This document shows positions 44,102 to 52,681 of a stretch of 64,000 bases of DNA, piece by piece. A program made the translations under genes and the position numbers. How positions within the stretch are numbered: the stretch's first letter is position 1; every line of letters begins with the position of its first letter. This DNA comes from Anaerohabitans sp964387285 (GTDB taxonomy: Bacteria > Zhuqueibacterota > Zhuqueibacteria > Residuimicrobiales > Residuimicrobiaceae), in assembly GCA_964387285.1 (NCBI GenBank), contig CAYLWO010000004.1:1-64000 (forward strand). The letters run 5' to 3'. The notes beneath the pieces were generated by a model. That model saw only the letters and a program-made list of their open reading frames with translations. It was not told the DNA's origin and made no database searches.

Positions 44102-46141
44102 TTATTCTACAGCTAGAATCAATTTTTCAAAACCGTCCACTGCGCGCAATTCGACCTCTGCACAGGGCTTTTTCACCTTTGCAATAAATTGCTTTTGTTC
44201 CGCTAACCAGCCGGCGCCGGCTTTTTTATGATTGCTGATCATCGACACCGCCTCTAATCCCGTCATGCCGATTTTCTGCAGATGCAACGACAGCGGCAGG
44301 ATCTCTTTGAGCACCGGTGCGGTTTTAATCATGGCAGAAAGAGCTGAATGATTATCACGCCATTGCGTCAATTGGGCTGTCAATTCCGTTTTGCTGTTGC
44401 CGTTCGGATCGTTGATAAAGGATTCGACCAACCTGGCAAAATTCCGCGCCGGTATGGATTCCGGCCGCGCCGCATCCACCACGCGGGTAAAAGGCGAAAA
44501 AGAGGTATAGGTCTGCGCATCGTGACGGGCATAGCCTTGCACCGGAGCAAGCAGATCGGTGAGAACTCGCAGCGGAGCAACCGCCTCTGTACGCGCCAGC
44601 CGGCGCAACATCATTTCATAGTTCTTGATATGCAACAAACCCAGTTCTTCCAATTGCAGACTGATCGGTTGCAGCCGACGATACATGCTCTCCACGTCCC
44701 GACGTTCGACCGGTGACCAGAATCGTTCGGCGATGGCAATGGTGCGCGGCCAGATGCGCGAGTCAATGGTTTCCGGCGTTATGATTTCCGCCCACATGGT
44801 GGCCTCTCCGCCCAGTATGCGTTGCCGTTCTTCATCCGTGACAGCCGCACCCGGCGGCAACGGATCGTTGAGATAATGGTAATCGGCCGGCTGACAAAGA
44901 TCGATATAATAACCGTTGGACAGAATACCCATGTAGCCTTTTTTCGCCGACTCTACCAAAGTCTTGGGACCGCGCCAGGATTGAATCACGATATTGGTGG
45001 GCATATCCGGATGTAAAATTTCATCCCAGCCAACCAGTTTTTTGTGATAGCGGGTTAAAATGTCGAGCAAACGTTTGTTGAACCATGCTTGCAGAGCGTG
45101 ATTGTCCGGAATGTTATTGGCCTTTTTAAATGCCTGAATATCGGCGTTGGCATTCCACATTTTGCCGTTGTTTTCATCGCCGCCGATATGCACATACTCA
45201 TCGGGAAACAAGGCGGTCATTTCGCGCCAAAAGGCTTCCAAAAAATTGTAGGTGATCTCTTTGGTGGGATCCATGACCGGATCCATCACGCCATAACGGC
45301 GTTCGATGGCAAAGGGTCCCGGGCCGGATGCCAGTTCCGGATAACCCACAAACCAGGCTGTTGTATGACCGGGCATATCAAATTCCGGAATGACGCGAAT
45401 GCCGCGCTCATCCGCGTAATCGATAACCGTCTGTATCTGCTCCTGGGTATAGTACATGCCGTCGGAGCCTAATAGATGCAACTTGGGAAACAGCTTGCTT
45501 TCGACGCGAAAACCCTGATCCTCGGAAAGATGCCAGTGCAGCACATTGAGTTTTACGGCCAGCATGGCATCCAGATTGCGCAGCATCACCTCCATCGGCA
45601 GCCAGTGCCGGCAGACATCAATCAACAAACCGCGCCATGGAAAACGGGGTTGATCATCAATCGCCACTGCAGGAAAAAAGTAACCATCCTGATCTGCCTG
45701 TAAAAGCTGCAATAAAGTTTCCAGACCATAAAGACCGCCAAGGTCGGTCGTACACTCTATCTCGATGCGTTGCGCGGTAATTTTTAACCGATAGGATTCA
45801 TCCTCTTTCAACATGACGCGTCCGGGCCGCCGGCAGGTAATGATCAGGTCAGCTGTATCTGCCGGGTCTTTTTTGGTAACGTAATCCTGAGAGAAAAACA
45901 GACCGGTTCTGCCGGACAGGCGGCGCAACGCACGCGACGCAGCAGAATATAGTCTGGGTGCGGCAGTGCCTTTGATGGCGATATCGAATCCTTTAGACAA
46001 ACGAAAGACGCCGAAACCAAGCTCCGCCTGTTGTGGATACGGCATCAGTGAAAGCTCGTCGGCTTTGATGCTCTCCTTGCTCTGTAGCAACGAAAAGTGA
46101 GAAAGAAATAAAGCAAACGCCAAACAATATCGGAAACGCAT
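44102..46141 (-). CDS. GH20 beta-N-acetylhexosaminidase, exported
   Basis: The protein has 679 residues with a signal peptide (MRFRYCLAFALFLSHFSLLQS). Residues 30-160 form the GH20b N-terminal domain. The barrel starts RFPWRGLLIDVCRHWLP. The catalytic Asp-Glu pair is at 322-323 in YVHIGGDENNGKMW, with NVLHWHLSEDQGFR and IPEFDMPGHT before and LVGWDEIL after. The enzyme removes terminal GlcNAc or GalNAc by substrate-assisted catalysis in the periplasm or outside. The ATG at 46141 follows GGGAGG. It shares strand and direction with the SGNH gene upstream, 105 bases away, and may form an operon with it. Confidence 0.93.
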   Translation of the reverse strand: MRFRYCLAFALFLSHFSLLQSKESIKADELSLMPYPQQAELGFGVFRLSKGFDIAIKGTAAPRLYSAASRALRRLSGRTGLFFSQDYVTKKDPADTADLIITCRRPGRVMLKEDESYRLKITAQRIEIECTTDLGGLYGLETLLQLLQADQDGYFFPAVAIDDQPRFPWRGLLIDVCRHWLPMEVMLRNLDAMLAVKLNVLHWHLSEDQGFRVESKLFPKLHLLGSDGMYYTQEQIQTVIDYADERGIRVIPEFDMPGHTTAWFVGYPELASGPGPFAIERRYGVMDPVMDPTKEITYNFLEAFWREMTALFPDEYVHIGGDENNGKMWNANADIQAFKKANNIPDNHALQAWFNKRLLDILTRYHKKLVGWDEILHPDMPTNIVIQSWRGPKTLVESAKKGYMGILSNGYYIDLCQPADYHYLNDPLPPGAAVTDEERQRILGGEATMWAEIITPETIDSRIWPRTIAIAERFWSPVERRDVESMYRRLQPISLQLEELGLLHIKNYEMMLRRLARTEAVAPLRVLTDLLAPVQGYARHDAQTYTSFSPFTRVVDAARPESIPARNFARLVESFINDPNGNSKTELTAQLTQWRDNHSALSAMIKTAPVLKEILPLSLHLQKIGMTGLEAVSMISNHKKAGAGWLAEQKQFIAKVKKPCAEVELRAVDGFEKLILAVE

Positions 46142-46192
46142 GTTGCCTCCCGGGCTTTAACCTTCATTGAGCGATTTGTACTCGAAAAACAG

Positions 46193-46221
46193 CCTTGCGA
46201 AGGTTTGAAACCTTATCAAGG
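46193..46221. repeat. CCTTGCGAAGGTTT hairpin repeat
   Basis: A 29-base inverted repeat, similar to 36056-36084 with two mismatches in the right arm, lies between the SGNH and GH20 genes. Confidence 0.55.
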
Positions 46222-46246
46222 ATTATGCAATCATTCAATTTGGTCA

Positions 46247-47641
46247 TTAATTAACCTGCCATGTACGCAAAATATCATCAACCGATTGTTTCCAGGCTGC
46301 ATAGCCTTTATCATTGCAATGCATGCCGTCCTCGCTGAATTCTTGACGCAATTTGCCGGCGCCGTCAGCCACCGGCGTGTAAAAATCGATAAAGGCAACC
46401 TGATGAACTGAGCAATATTCCTTGATCTGCAGATTCAATTGCTGCACAGCGGCCAGAGGATGAGTACGGATCAAGTCCTTGCCCGGTATATAATCATTTA
46501 CCGGCATGAGGCTGCCCACGGCAACCTGAATGCCTTTAGCCTGGGCCATACGCACCATGCGCGTCAGATTGGCCAGGGTGTTCGCCGGGCACATTCTGGT
46601 GTGCGGCCAAAAATCGTTGCCGCTGCCTAAGAAAATGATTACCCCATAGGGTTTCAGCTCGAGCACGTCCTGGCGGAAACGCAGCCACATGGCGCGACTG
46701 GTTTCGCCGCCGATGCCGCGATTGTAAATCGTTGTCTTGGGGAAATCCTTTTGTAACTTCCAAAGCTCTACAGATGAGGAACCGAAAAAAATGATCCGTT
46801 TTTCATTTGCACGGGGTGCGCCCAATTCAAAATTTTGTTCCTCATAGCGGGCAAAACTTTTTTTCAATGATTCCTGATCTTCTCTTGCCTTTTGCTCGAT
46901 CAGAAGTTTGGCCGCATCGAGACGTTCCTGCGGAACTCCCAAAGCTGCCAGACAGGTTTTCGCCATCAACCAGTTTCCGGATTCCAGCATATGCACACCG
47001 TCGCTGGTGAGCACGCCTCGATCGGACATGTCCGGTTTCTGCATGGGCAGCAGAACCTGGCGGCATGCCGCATCCTGATCGACCAGGACGCATTTATATT
47101 TTTTCGCAATGTCGCGCAAGGCCTGGTTATACAGAGCCAGCTTTTGGTTCTCCGGACTGGCCAGGTTTTCCTTGATCACCGTACAGGTAAAAATGGCCAC
47201 GCGTGCGTCCTGTCGCTGCGCACGTTGCACCATATCAATTACTTTTTCTTTATAGGTGGATAGAGGAATGCCGCGGGGACCGTCGCCTTTGGGGTGGTTG
47301 TCATAAAATCCATGCCAAACGTCGTTAACCCCGACGCTGATGGTAATCCAGCTGGGACGATATTGCAGCACGTCACGCTGAAAGCGCTCGTTCATGTCTG
47401 TGGAACGGTGACCGCTGATGCCCGAGTTTACGACAAAGACCGTCATTTCCGGATAGAGCACCTCCAGTGATTTGCGCAGCAAAGACACATAGCCCTGAGG
47501 CCATTCGCCGCCTTCGGTGATGCTGTCGCCCAGCATGACCAGCACATCCTGATTCTTTAATAATAGAGGTTGCGCGGCCAGCGCACCGGCCAGCAGCAGT
47601 ATTATAAATAGAACAGAAAGCAGTTGAATTCTTGGTTTCAT
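46247..47641 (-). CDS. Exported protein with two tandem SGNH hydrolase domains
   Basis: The protein has 464 residues with a signal peptide (PRIQLLSVLFIILLLAGALAA). The first SGNH domain (about 30-235) has VMLGDSITEGGEWPQGY (block I), NSGISGHRS (block II), ISVGVNDVWHGF (block III) and TSDGVHM (block V). The second (about 270-460) has IIFFGSSSVELW, YNRGIGGETS, IFLGSGNDFW and SEDGMHCNDKGY. Each domain keeps Ser, Gly, Asn and the Asp-x-x-His pair, so both may be active. Such proteins are often esterases that deacetylate glycans, which would suit the GH20 gene next to it. Confidence 0.85.
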   Translation of the reverse strand: MKPRIQLLSVLFIILLLAGALAAQPLLLKNQDVLVMLGDSITEGGEWPQGYVSLLRKSLEVLYPEMTVFVVNSGISGHRSTDMNERFQRDVLQYRPSWITISVGVNDVWHGFYDNHPKGDGPRGIPLSTYKEKVIDMVQRAQRQDARVAIFTCTVIKENLASPENQKLALYNQALRDIAKKYKCVLVDQDAACRQVLLPMQKPDMSDRGVLTSDGVHMLESGNWLMAKTCLAALGVPQERLDAAKLLIEQKAREDQESLKKSFARYEEQNFELGAPRANEKRIIFFGSSSVELWKLQKDFPKTTIYNRGIGGETSRAMWLRFRQDVLELKPYGVIIFLGSGNDFWPHTRMCPANTLANLTRMVRMAQAKGIQVAVGSLMPVNDYIPGKDLIRTHPLAAVQQLNLQIKEYCSVHQVAFIDFYTPVADGAGKLRQEFSEDGMHCNDKGYAAWKQSVDDILRTWQVN

Positions 47642-48232
47642 TTGATACTAATCTCCAAAGTCTTTCCAGGATTTGGTTCGCTTGATCGTCCGATATTTGC
47701 AGCGGTATAAACCTAATCTAGCCCAACTTGCACCTGAAATTATTTTAGGCCAAAATATGAATGTTAATAAGGCCAATATTTCTCCTGCAATGAACCTATC
47801 GCGCGCTTTCAGCGCTTGGATTTATGCGCTTTTAATACCTGGGCCTGGCGGCTCAGGCTAGATCAGGTCGCGCCCTTGGCGCTCAAACAGGTCTGAATAC
47901 TAAAATGGAACTATGTGCAGCAGAATTCACTCACCTGAAAAACAAGTTAAAAAAAATTCCTCTATCAGGCAAGCAGAATCATCTCATAGCATAACATCCT
48001 TGCGAGGTTTAAAAAACAGTTCAATACCTTCTAAAAACATTTTTTCGTATAAGGGGATTGCTTCACTGCAGCGCAGATAATCCTCTTTGGCAGCTTTTGC
48101 ACCTCCGTTCGCAATGACACGGTTTTCGTGCTATTTGGGTAATCATGGCATTAATGCCATACTGTACTCAGAACGATGAGCGAATAAGAGCTTTGTAACC
48201 GCCACAAGAAGAAAACATTCCTCCACCTCAGG
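47642..48232. other. Gene-free stretch of 591 bases with repeats
   Basis: It contains a degenerate CCTTGCGAGGTTT motif near 48000 and the reverse copy of dispersed repeat B (48053-48152). No coding frame or RNA gene is supported. Confidence 0.6.
48053..48152 (-). repeat. 100-bp dispersed repeat B, reverse copy
   Basis: It reads on the minus strand as ATGCCATGATTACCC, CGTGTCATTGCGAACG, GGATTATCTGCGCTGCAGTG and AGCAATCCCC, in the same order as the forward copy at 26527-26626. Confidence 0.7.
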
Positions 48233-50671
48233 TTATGTTGCAGCGCCCTTGTCCTCTTCCAGCAGATTGACCTCCCGCACTGCGCGGCCAGGATCGTAGG
48301 GGATAAAGAACGATTTAATCTCACAAGGATTAAAATCAGCGGACAACGTACGCTTCAGCAACGGCAAGTGTATCTTGGCACTCGTCCGTTGGCCGAGGAT
48401 TTCCACACAACGCAAAATCATGCCATCAGCGGACTCGGCCTGTTTACAGGCGGTAATCAGAACAGCAACGTTGTCAACGCCTACTGCGGAACAGGACCTG
48501 GTCAGGACGCCACCATGACGATGCGTCAGGTAAACGTACGCTCCAGATAAAAAAGCGGCGGCTTTTTGAGGAATCAAAGCGCTTTGCCAATCTCCCGCAT
48601 GCAATAAAATACGATAGCGAAAGGATGAAATCCCCTGCTCCATAAAGCGATAACCATCTCCCGGTTGCGCTTCTTGTGGTTGGTGATGCGACCAGACCGG
48701 GCTGTGCAATACCGTAATGCGGATCTCACCCGGCAGAACGCTGTAACCATATTTGCTCTCATTCAGTATGGCAAAACCAAACGCGCCGTGTTCATCGTGA
48801 CCGCTGAGGTCAATCCAGTTTTGTCCCGGTTGCTCTTCGCCGTTCATCGGTCGCTGCACAAACCCATAGGGTGCAGAAAAGGTAGCCACGCCGTCGCGCA
48901 GAACCGTGGGAAAGGCGAGTTTAAGCATCTTGCACTTTTCGCGCCAGTCCACGGTAGTGCGGATGTCAACATATTCTTCATCATGCATAAGAGTGAATTC
49001 CTGCAGCAAGAGCGAATCGCCAAATCGGGAAGCAACTTGCACGCGGCAGCGCATTGGTCCGGATTCCAGAACAGTGAACTCTGGTTCAGAAAAATGTCCG
49101 ACCACCTGATCATAAGCCAGTGTGCGGTGTCCCCAGGTGTCGTCATTGTCCGCCAGCACCAGCGCCAGTGCCGGCGCACACAGGAGCTCGCGCGATTCCG
49201 CTTTTTTGATCAGGGAGGCGATTGCACCGGTTTTCCGATCAAAAACGATGCGGATATGTTCGTTTTCCATAAGATCGGTCGTTGCCTGCAGGCCCGCTTT
49301 CTGCGGGACCAGCGGCTGAGAAAAATCAAAAGCAAACGTGCTATATCCCATGGCAGGCAATTCGGCGCGGAAAAGCATGCGCACCCGTTCCGGCACATGT
49401 ACACCGGCCGTATGGATGTTTTGCGCCGCCACATTGCGTCCGTCGCTGTCCAAAACAGCGGGCGGTCTTTCCCGGTTGATGCGTTGCATCTCCACTTCAA
49501 TCCATTCACGCACAGGAAAAGAGTTGGGATTGAACAACACAAACGGAGAGGCTAGTTCAGGAAAACCGGAAGTATCGATATGATGTGCCAACAAGCGGCA
49601 GGACTCATCCCTGCTTTCGCCCGCGGCATGCTGAACAGCCAAAAGTTCACGCCGGCATTCGAGATGCGCTTCTTCAATGCTGGTTCCGCATAAAATATCA
49701 TGAAACTGATTGAAAAGCAGTTTTTTCCATGCCTCGCTCAGCCCTGGTATGGCCTGGCCGGGTTGCAGCATTTTGGTTAACAAGCCGATTTTTTCAGCCG
49801 TCAGCAAATCGGTTTCAGCCTGGCGCACCAATTGTTTGATTTCGCCCAGGGCGGAATAACAACCCCGGCTGTGGTTATGCAGATCGCCGGTCACCAAAGG
49901 CCAGGAGCGCTGCAAATCACGCACTTGCTGAACATAGCTCTCCAATGATGAAAAGACAATGGCAGGATTTTGTTGCGCCATTCTCTGAATTTCCGTAATA
50001 GTTGCCTGCGTAGGTCCTCCGCCATGGTTGCCGACGCCGTAAAAAATCGCATACGGCAATGCTTCATATTGTTCATACATTTTAAGACGCGGCGCCAGGT
50101 CAACCGCCTCGCCGTTGTAGGCGTCCAGAATGCGAAAAGTCAGTACGCGGCTGCCGTCCGGGCTTTGCCAATCAAAGATGAGGCCGGGAAGGTCGGCTTT
50201 CTCAGCGGGATCCGGACGCATGAAAAAATAGGCCGGCATATCCTGTCCGGACAGAATTTGCGGCAGGGTGAGCGGGTGGCCAAAGGTATCCGGAGAAAAA
50301 CCAATAGCGGCCTTGCGGCCGAAATGTTTGAGAAAAAACTGTTGCCCATACAAGCCTTGACGCACGAGGGATTCGCCGTCGGGCATGGTGACATCCGCTT
50401 CCACCCACCAGCCGCCGACGAGATTCCAGCGACCCGTGTGGACCAGTTTTTTAATATCGCTGAAAAGCGCCGGATCGGTCTGCCGCACCCAATCGTACAG
50501 TTGCGCCGAACTGGCGACAAAACAGACCGTGGGGAATTCCTGCAACCGATGGACGGCGGATTGAAAAGTGGCCAAAGCCTCGGCGGCGCCTTCGGCTTTG
50601 GTCCAGCGCCAAATCGGGTCGATATGGGCATGGCCTATCATGTGAAAAGATCGGTTTTTGGGGTTCGTCAT
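48233..50671 (-). CDS. GH38 alpha-mannosidase
   Basis: The protein has 812 residues and no signal peptide, so it is probably cytosolic. FHMIGHAHIDPIWRW is the zinc-binding HxD motif at the N-terminus of GH38, and the nucleophile Asp lies in IGFSPDTFGHP. FNQFHDILCGTSIEEAHLE follows in the helical domain, and the C-terminal half is the usual beta-sandwich. It releases alpha-linked mannose from oligosaccharides. The ATG at 50671 follows GAGG; the frame extends 19 codons upstream without a ribosome site. The sigma-54 activator gene ends 87 bases upstream on the same strand, so this gene could be a read-through partner or separate. Confidence 0.92.
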   Translation of the reverse strand: MTNPKNRSFHMIGHAHIDPIWRWTKAEGAAEALATFQSAVHRLQEFPTVCFVASSAQLYDWVRQTDPALFSDIKKLVHTGRWNLVGGWWVEADVTMPDGESLVRQGLYGQQFFLKHFGRKAAIGFSPDTFGHPLTLPQILSGQDMPAYFFMRPDPAEKADLPGLIFDWQSPDGSRVLTFRILDAYNGEAVDLAPRLKMYEQYEALPYAIFYGVGNHGGGPTQATITEIQRMAQQNPAIVFSSLESYVQQVRDLQRSWPLVTGDLHNHSRGCYSALGEIKQLVRQAETDLLTAEKIGLLTKMLQPGQAIPGLSEAWKKLLFNQFHDILCGTSIEEAHLECRRELLAVQHAAGESRDESCRLLAHHIDTSGFPELASPFVLFNPNSFPVREWIEVEMQRINRERPPAVLDSDGRNVAAQNIHTAGVHVPERVRMLFRAELPAMGYSTFAFDFSQPLVPQKAGLQATTDLMENEHIRIVFDRKTGAIASLIKKAESRELLCAPALALVLADNDDTWGHRTLAYDQVVGHFSEPEFTVLESGPMRCRVQVASRFGDSLLLQEFTLMHDEEYVDIRTTVDWREKCKMLKLAFPTVLRDGVATFSAPYGFVQRPMNGEEQPGQNWIDLSGHDEHGAFGFAILNESKYGYSVLPGEIRITVLHSPVWSHHQPQEAQPGDGYRFMEQGISSFRYRILLHAGDWQSALIPQKAAAFLSGAYVYLTHRHGGVLTRSCSAVGVDNVAVLITACKQAESADGMILRCVEILGQRTSAKIHLPLLKRTLSADFNPCEIKSFFIPYDPGRAVREVNLLEEDKGAAT

Positions 50672-50758
50672 GCTGCCTCGCTGTTTTAAGTAAAAAAAAA
50701 GCGCGATGGAACACCGCTGTCCATTCACGCCAATTCATTTTGTTGAAAGACAAACTGG

Positions 50759-52132
50759 TTAGATATGAATATCGTATTTTTTCATGCGATAGCGAAAGGT
50801 ATCCAGACTCAGGCCCAGGGCCTTGGCGGCGCGGGTCTGATTGCCGCGCGCCTGTTTCAAGGCCTGCAAAATGAGTTCACGTTCAACCTCGAATAGACTG
50901 GGGGGTTTGTTCATTTGCGGCATGGTGAAAACCAGACCGTCGCCGCTCTTTTTTTCCTCGGCCAACAAAATATGTTCCGGCTCTATATCTTCACTATCGG
51001 CAAATATCACCGCACGTTCTATGATGTTGCGCAATTCGCGCACATTGCCGGGCCAATGGTAATTCAACAATTTTTGTTGTGCGGCTGGCGTGAGGCGCAT
51101 GGCTTTCTTTTTAAAGTCGAAGGCATACAGGTGAATGAAATGATCCGCGATGGGGATGATGTCAGCGGACAACTCGCGCAGGGACGGCAATTTAATGCAT
51201 AATACATTCAAGCGGAAAAACAGATCCTGACGAAACTCGCCGCGCTCTACCGCCTCATGCAGGTTGCGATTGGTGGCGGCAATAATGCGCACCGAAACGC
51301 TTTTTTCCTGAGTGCTGCCCAGACGACGGAAAGCTTTGGTCTCAAGAAAAGAAAGAAATTTGGATTGCAGAGCAATGGGCAATTCGGAGATTTCATCCAG
51401 AAAAAAGGTGCCGCCATCAGCCTCTTCCAAAAGTCCGCGCTTGGAACTGGTGGCGTTGGTAAAGGCGCCCTTTTCATAACCGAAAATTTCAGACTCGATG
51501 AGGGTCGCGGGTATGGAGGCGCAATTGACTTCCACAAACGGCGCCTTGGCTAAAATCGAGTGGTTGTGAATCAGACGCGCCACCATATTCTTGCCGGTGC
51601 CGGTTTCGCCCTCCAGCAAAATCATGGTGTTCCTGATTTCCGCAATCTTGGCGACGAAATTTCTGACGATCTCGATTTTAGGCGAAGTGCCGATCATGCC
51701 CCGGCTGAAAGGAGGACAGGCGCTGGTCAGGGTCGATTCCAAAAGCTTGATTTCGTGCGATTGCTGCTGCAGGCGTTGTTCCAGGGAGGTTTCAAAAGTG
51801 GTGTCGTTTAAAACGCACAGAATGCGGTTTTGGCCGGCGTTTTTATAAGGCAAGAGCACCAAGGAATAATAGTGCAGTTTGTTCTCTTCCGAAAACTTGC
51901 TGATCTTTTCCAGTGCAAACCGTTTTTGCCTGTTTTGCAGGATATCTTCCACCTGATCTTCGCTGCCGACAAGTTCCGGAAAGATATCCCATAACTCGGT
52001 TTGGCTTTTATTCAGCGGAATTTCTATCAGCTTGGCAAAAAAACGGCTATGATGTTCCAAAAGATACTCTGCCGTAAACACCGCATAAGCAATTTTTTGC
52101 TCCGTCAATATTTTTTCGTAAATATCGGTCAC
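50759..52132 (-). CDS. PAS-like / sigma-54 activator / Fis-HTH transcription regulator
   Basis: The protein has 457 residues. Residues 1-120 look like a PAS-type sensor (ILTEQKIAYAVFTAEYLLEHHS, YYSLVLLPYKNAGQNRILCVLND). The AAA+ domain (about 145-370) has Walker A GETGTGKN, the sigma-54-contacting GAFTNA loop, Walker B GGTFFLDEI and the arginine-finger region FRQDLFFRLNV. A Fis-type helix-turn-helix ends it (QTRAAKALGLSLDTFRYRMKK). No receiver domain is present, so control must come through PAS or a partner. The GTG start overlaps the stop of the small GTPase gene by 4 bases, which strongly suggests a joint function. It should act on TGGCA/TTGC promoters such as the one at 15216. Confidence 0.93.
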   Translation of the reverse strand: MTDIYEKILTEQKIAYAVFTAEYLLEHHSRFFAKLIEIPLNKSQTELWDIFPELVGSEDQVEDILQNRQKRFALEKISKFSEENKLHYYSLVLLPYKNAGQNRILCVLNDTTFETSLEQRLQQQSHEIKLLESTLTSACPPFSRGMIGTSPKIEIVRNFVAKIAEIRNTMILLEGETGTGKNMVARLIHNHSILAKAPFVEVNCASIPATLIESEIFGYEKGAFTNATSSKRGLLEEADGGTFFLDEISELPIALQSKFLSFLETKAFRRLGSTQEKSVSVRIIAATNRNLHEAVERGEFRQDLFFRLNVLCIKLPSLRELSADIIPIADHFIHLYAFDFKKKAMRLTPAAQQKLLNYHWPGNVRELRNIIERAVIFADSEDIEPEHILLAEEKKSGDGLVFTMPQMNKPPSLFEVERELILQALKQARGNQTRAAKALGLSLDTFRYRMKKYDIHI

Positions 52133-52677
52133 GGCATTTCCGCTTCTAATATCATGGCGCCCAGTTTGACAAATGCGTCTTCGACATGTTCCCCATTTTT
52201 AGCACTGGTAAAAATGCAATATTCATCGCCTTTCACTCTGGTTTTTTCCAGAAACAGGGTGCGATTGGCATGGTTTGGCGCCAGCAGATCGCTTTTGTTG
52301 GCGGCAAAAATAACCCGACTGTTGGGATTGGTTTCGCGGAAGGGCAACAGAAATTCAGACGTGCGTTCAAAACTTTCCGGTCTGGTCAAATCATATACAA
52401 CAATGGCGCCGTGGCTGCCGCGATAGTAATTTTTAATCACTTCGTTAAACTTTTCAATATGCGCCAGATCCCACAAGATCAACTTGAGCTGCACCACCGC
52501 CTTGGTTCGCGGATGCACCAGATTCGAAATCTGTTTCTGGCTGATCTGAACGCCGATCGTAGTCAAATATTTTTCGTCGAACATGCCGTAAACATAACGA
52601 CGCACCAGACTGGTTTTGCCGACTCCAAAAGAACCCAGCATGCATATTTTTTTACAGATTTCCACTGTCTTAGACAA
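52129..52677 (-). CDS. Ras-like small GTPase with unusual G3 motif
   Basis: The protein has 182 residues. G1 is LGSFGVGKTSL, and the switch I Thr lies in LTTIGVQIS. G3 is WDLAH where Ras proteins have WDTAG, so the switch II Gly is replaced by His. G4 is NKSD and G5 TSAKN. The overall plan is that of Rab/Ras relatives and of the bacterial MglA and Rup groups. Loss of the DxxG Gly would be expected to alter hydrolysis or the GTP-bound switch. The TTG start at 52677 has GGGAGA upstream, inside the 3' end of the preceding gene; the stop overlaps the regulator start by 4 bases. The product is probably cytosolic, with no lipid motif. Confidence 0.88.
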   Translation of the reverse strand: MSKTVEICKKICMLGSFGVGKTSLVRRYVYGMFDEKYLTTIGVQISQKQISNLVHPRTKAVVQLKLILWDLAHIEKFNEVIKNYYRGSHGAIVVYDLTRPESFERTSEFLLPFRETNPNSRVIFAANKSDLLAPNHANRTLFLEKTRVKGDEYCIFTSAKNGEHVEDAFVKLGAMILEAEMP

Positions 52678-52681
52678 AAAT

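Noticed and set aside
48665..49555. 296-residue open frame on the plus strand
   Set aside because: It is antisense to the GH38 gene and reads as reverse-complement coding noise.
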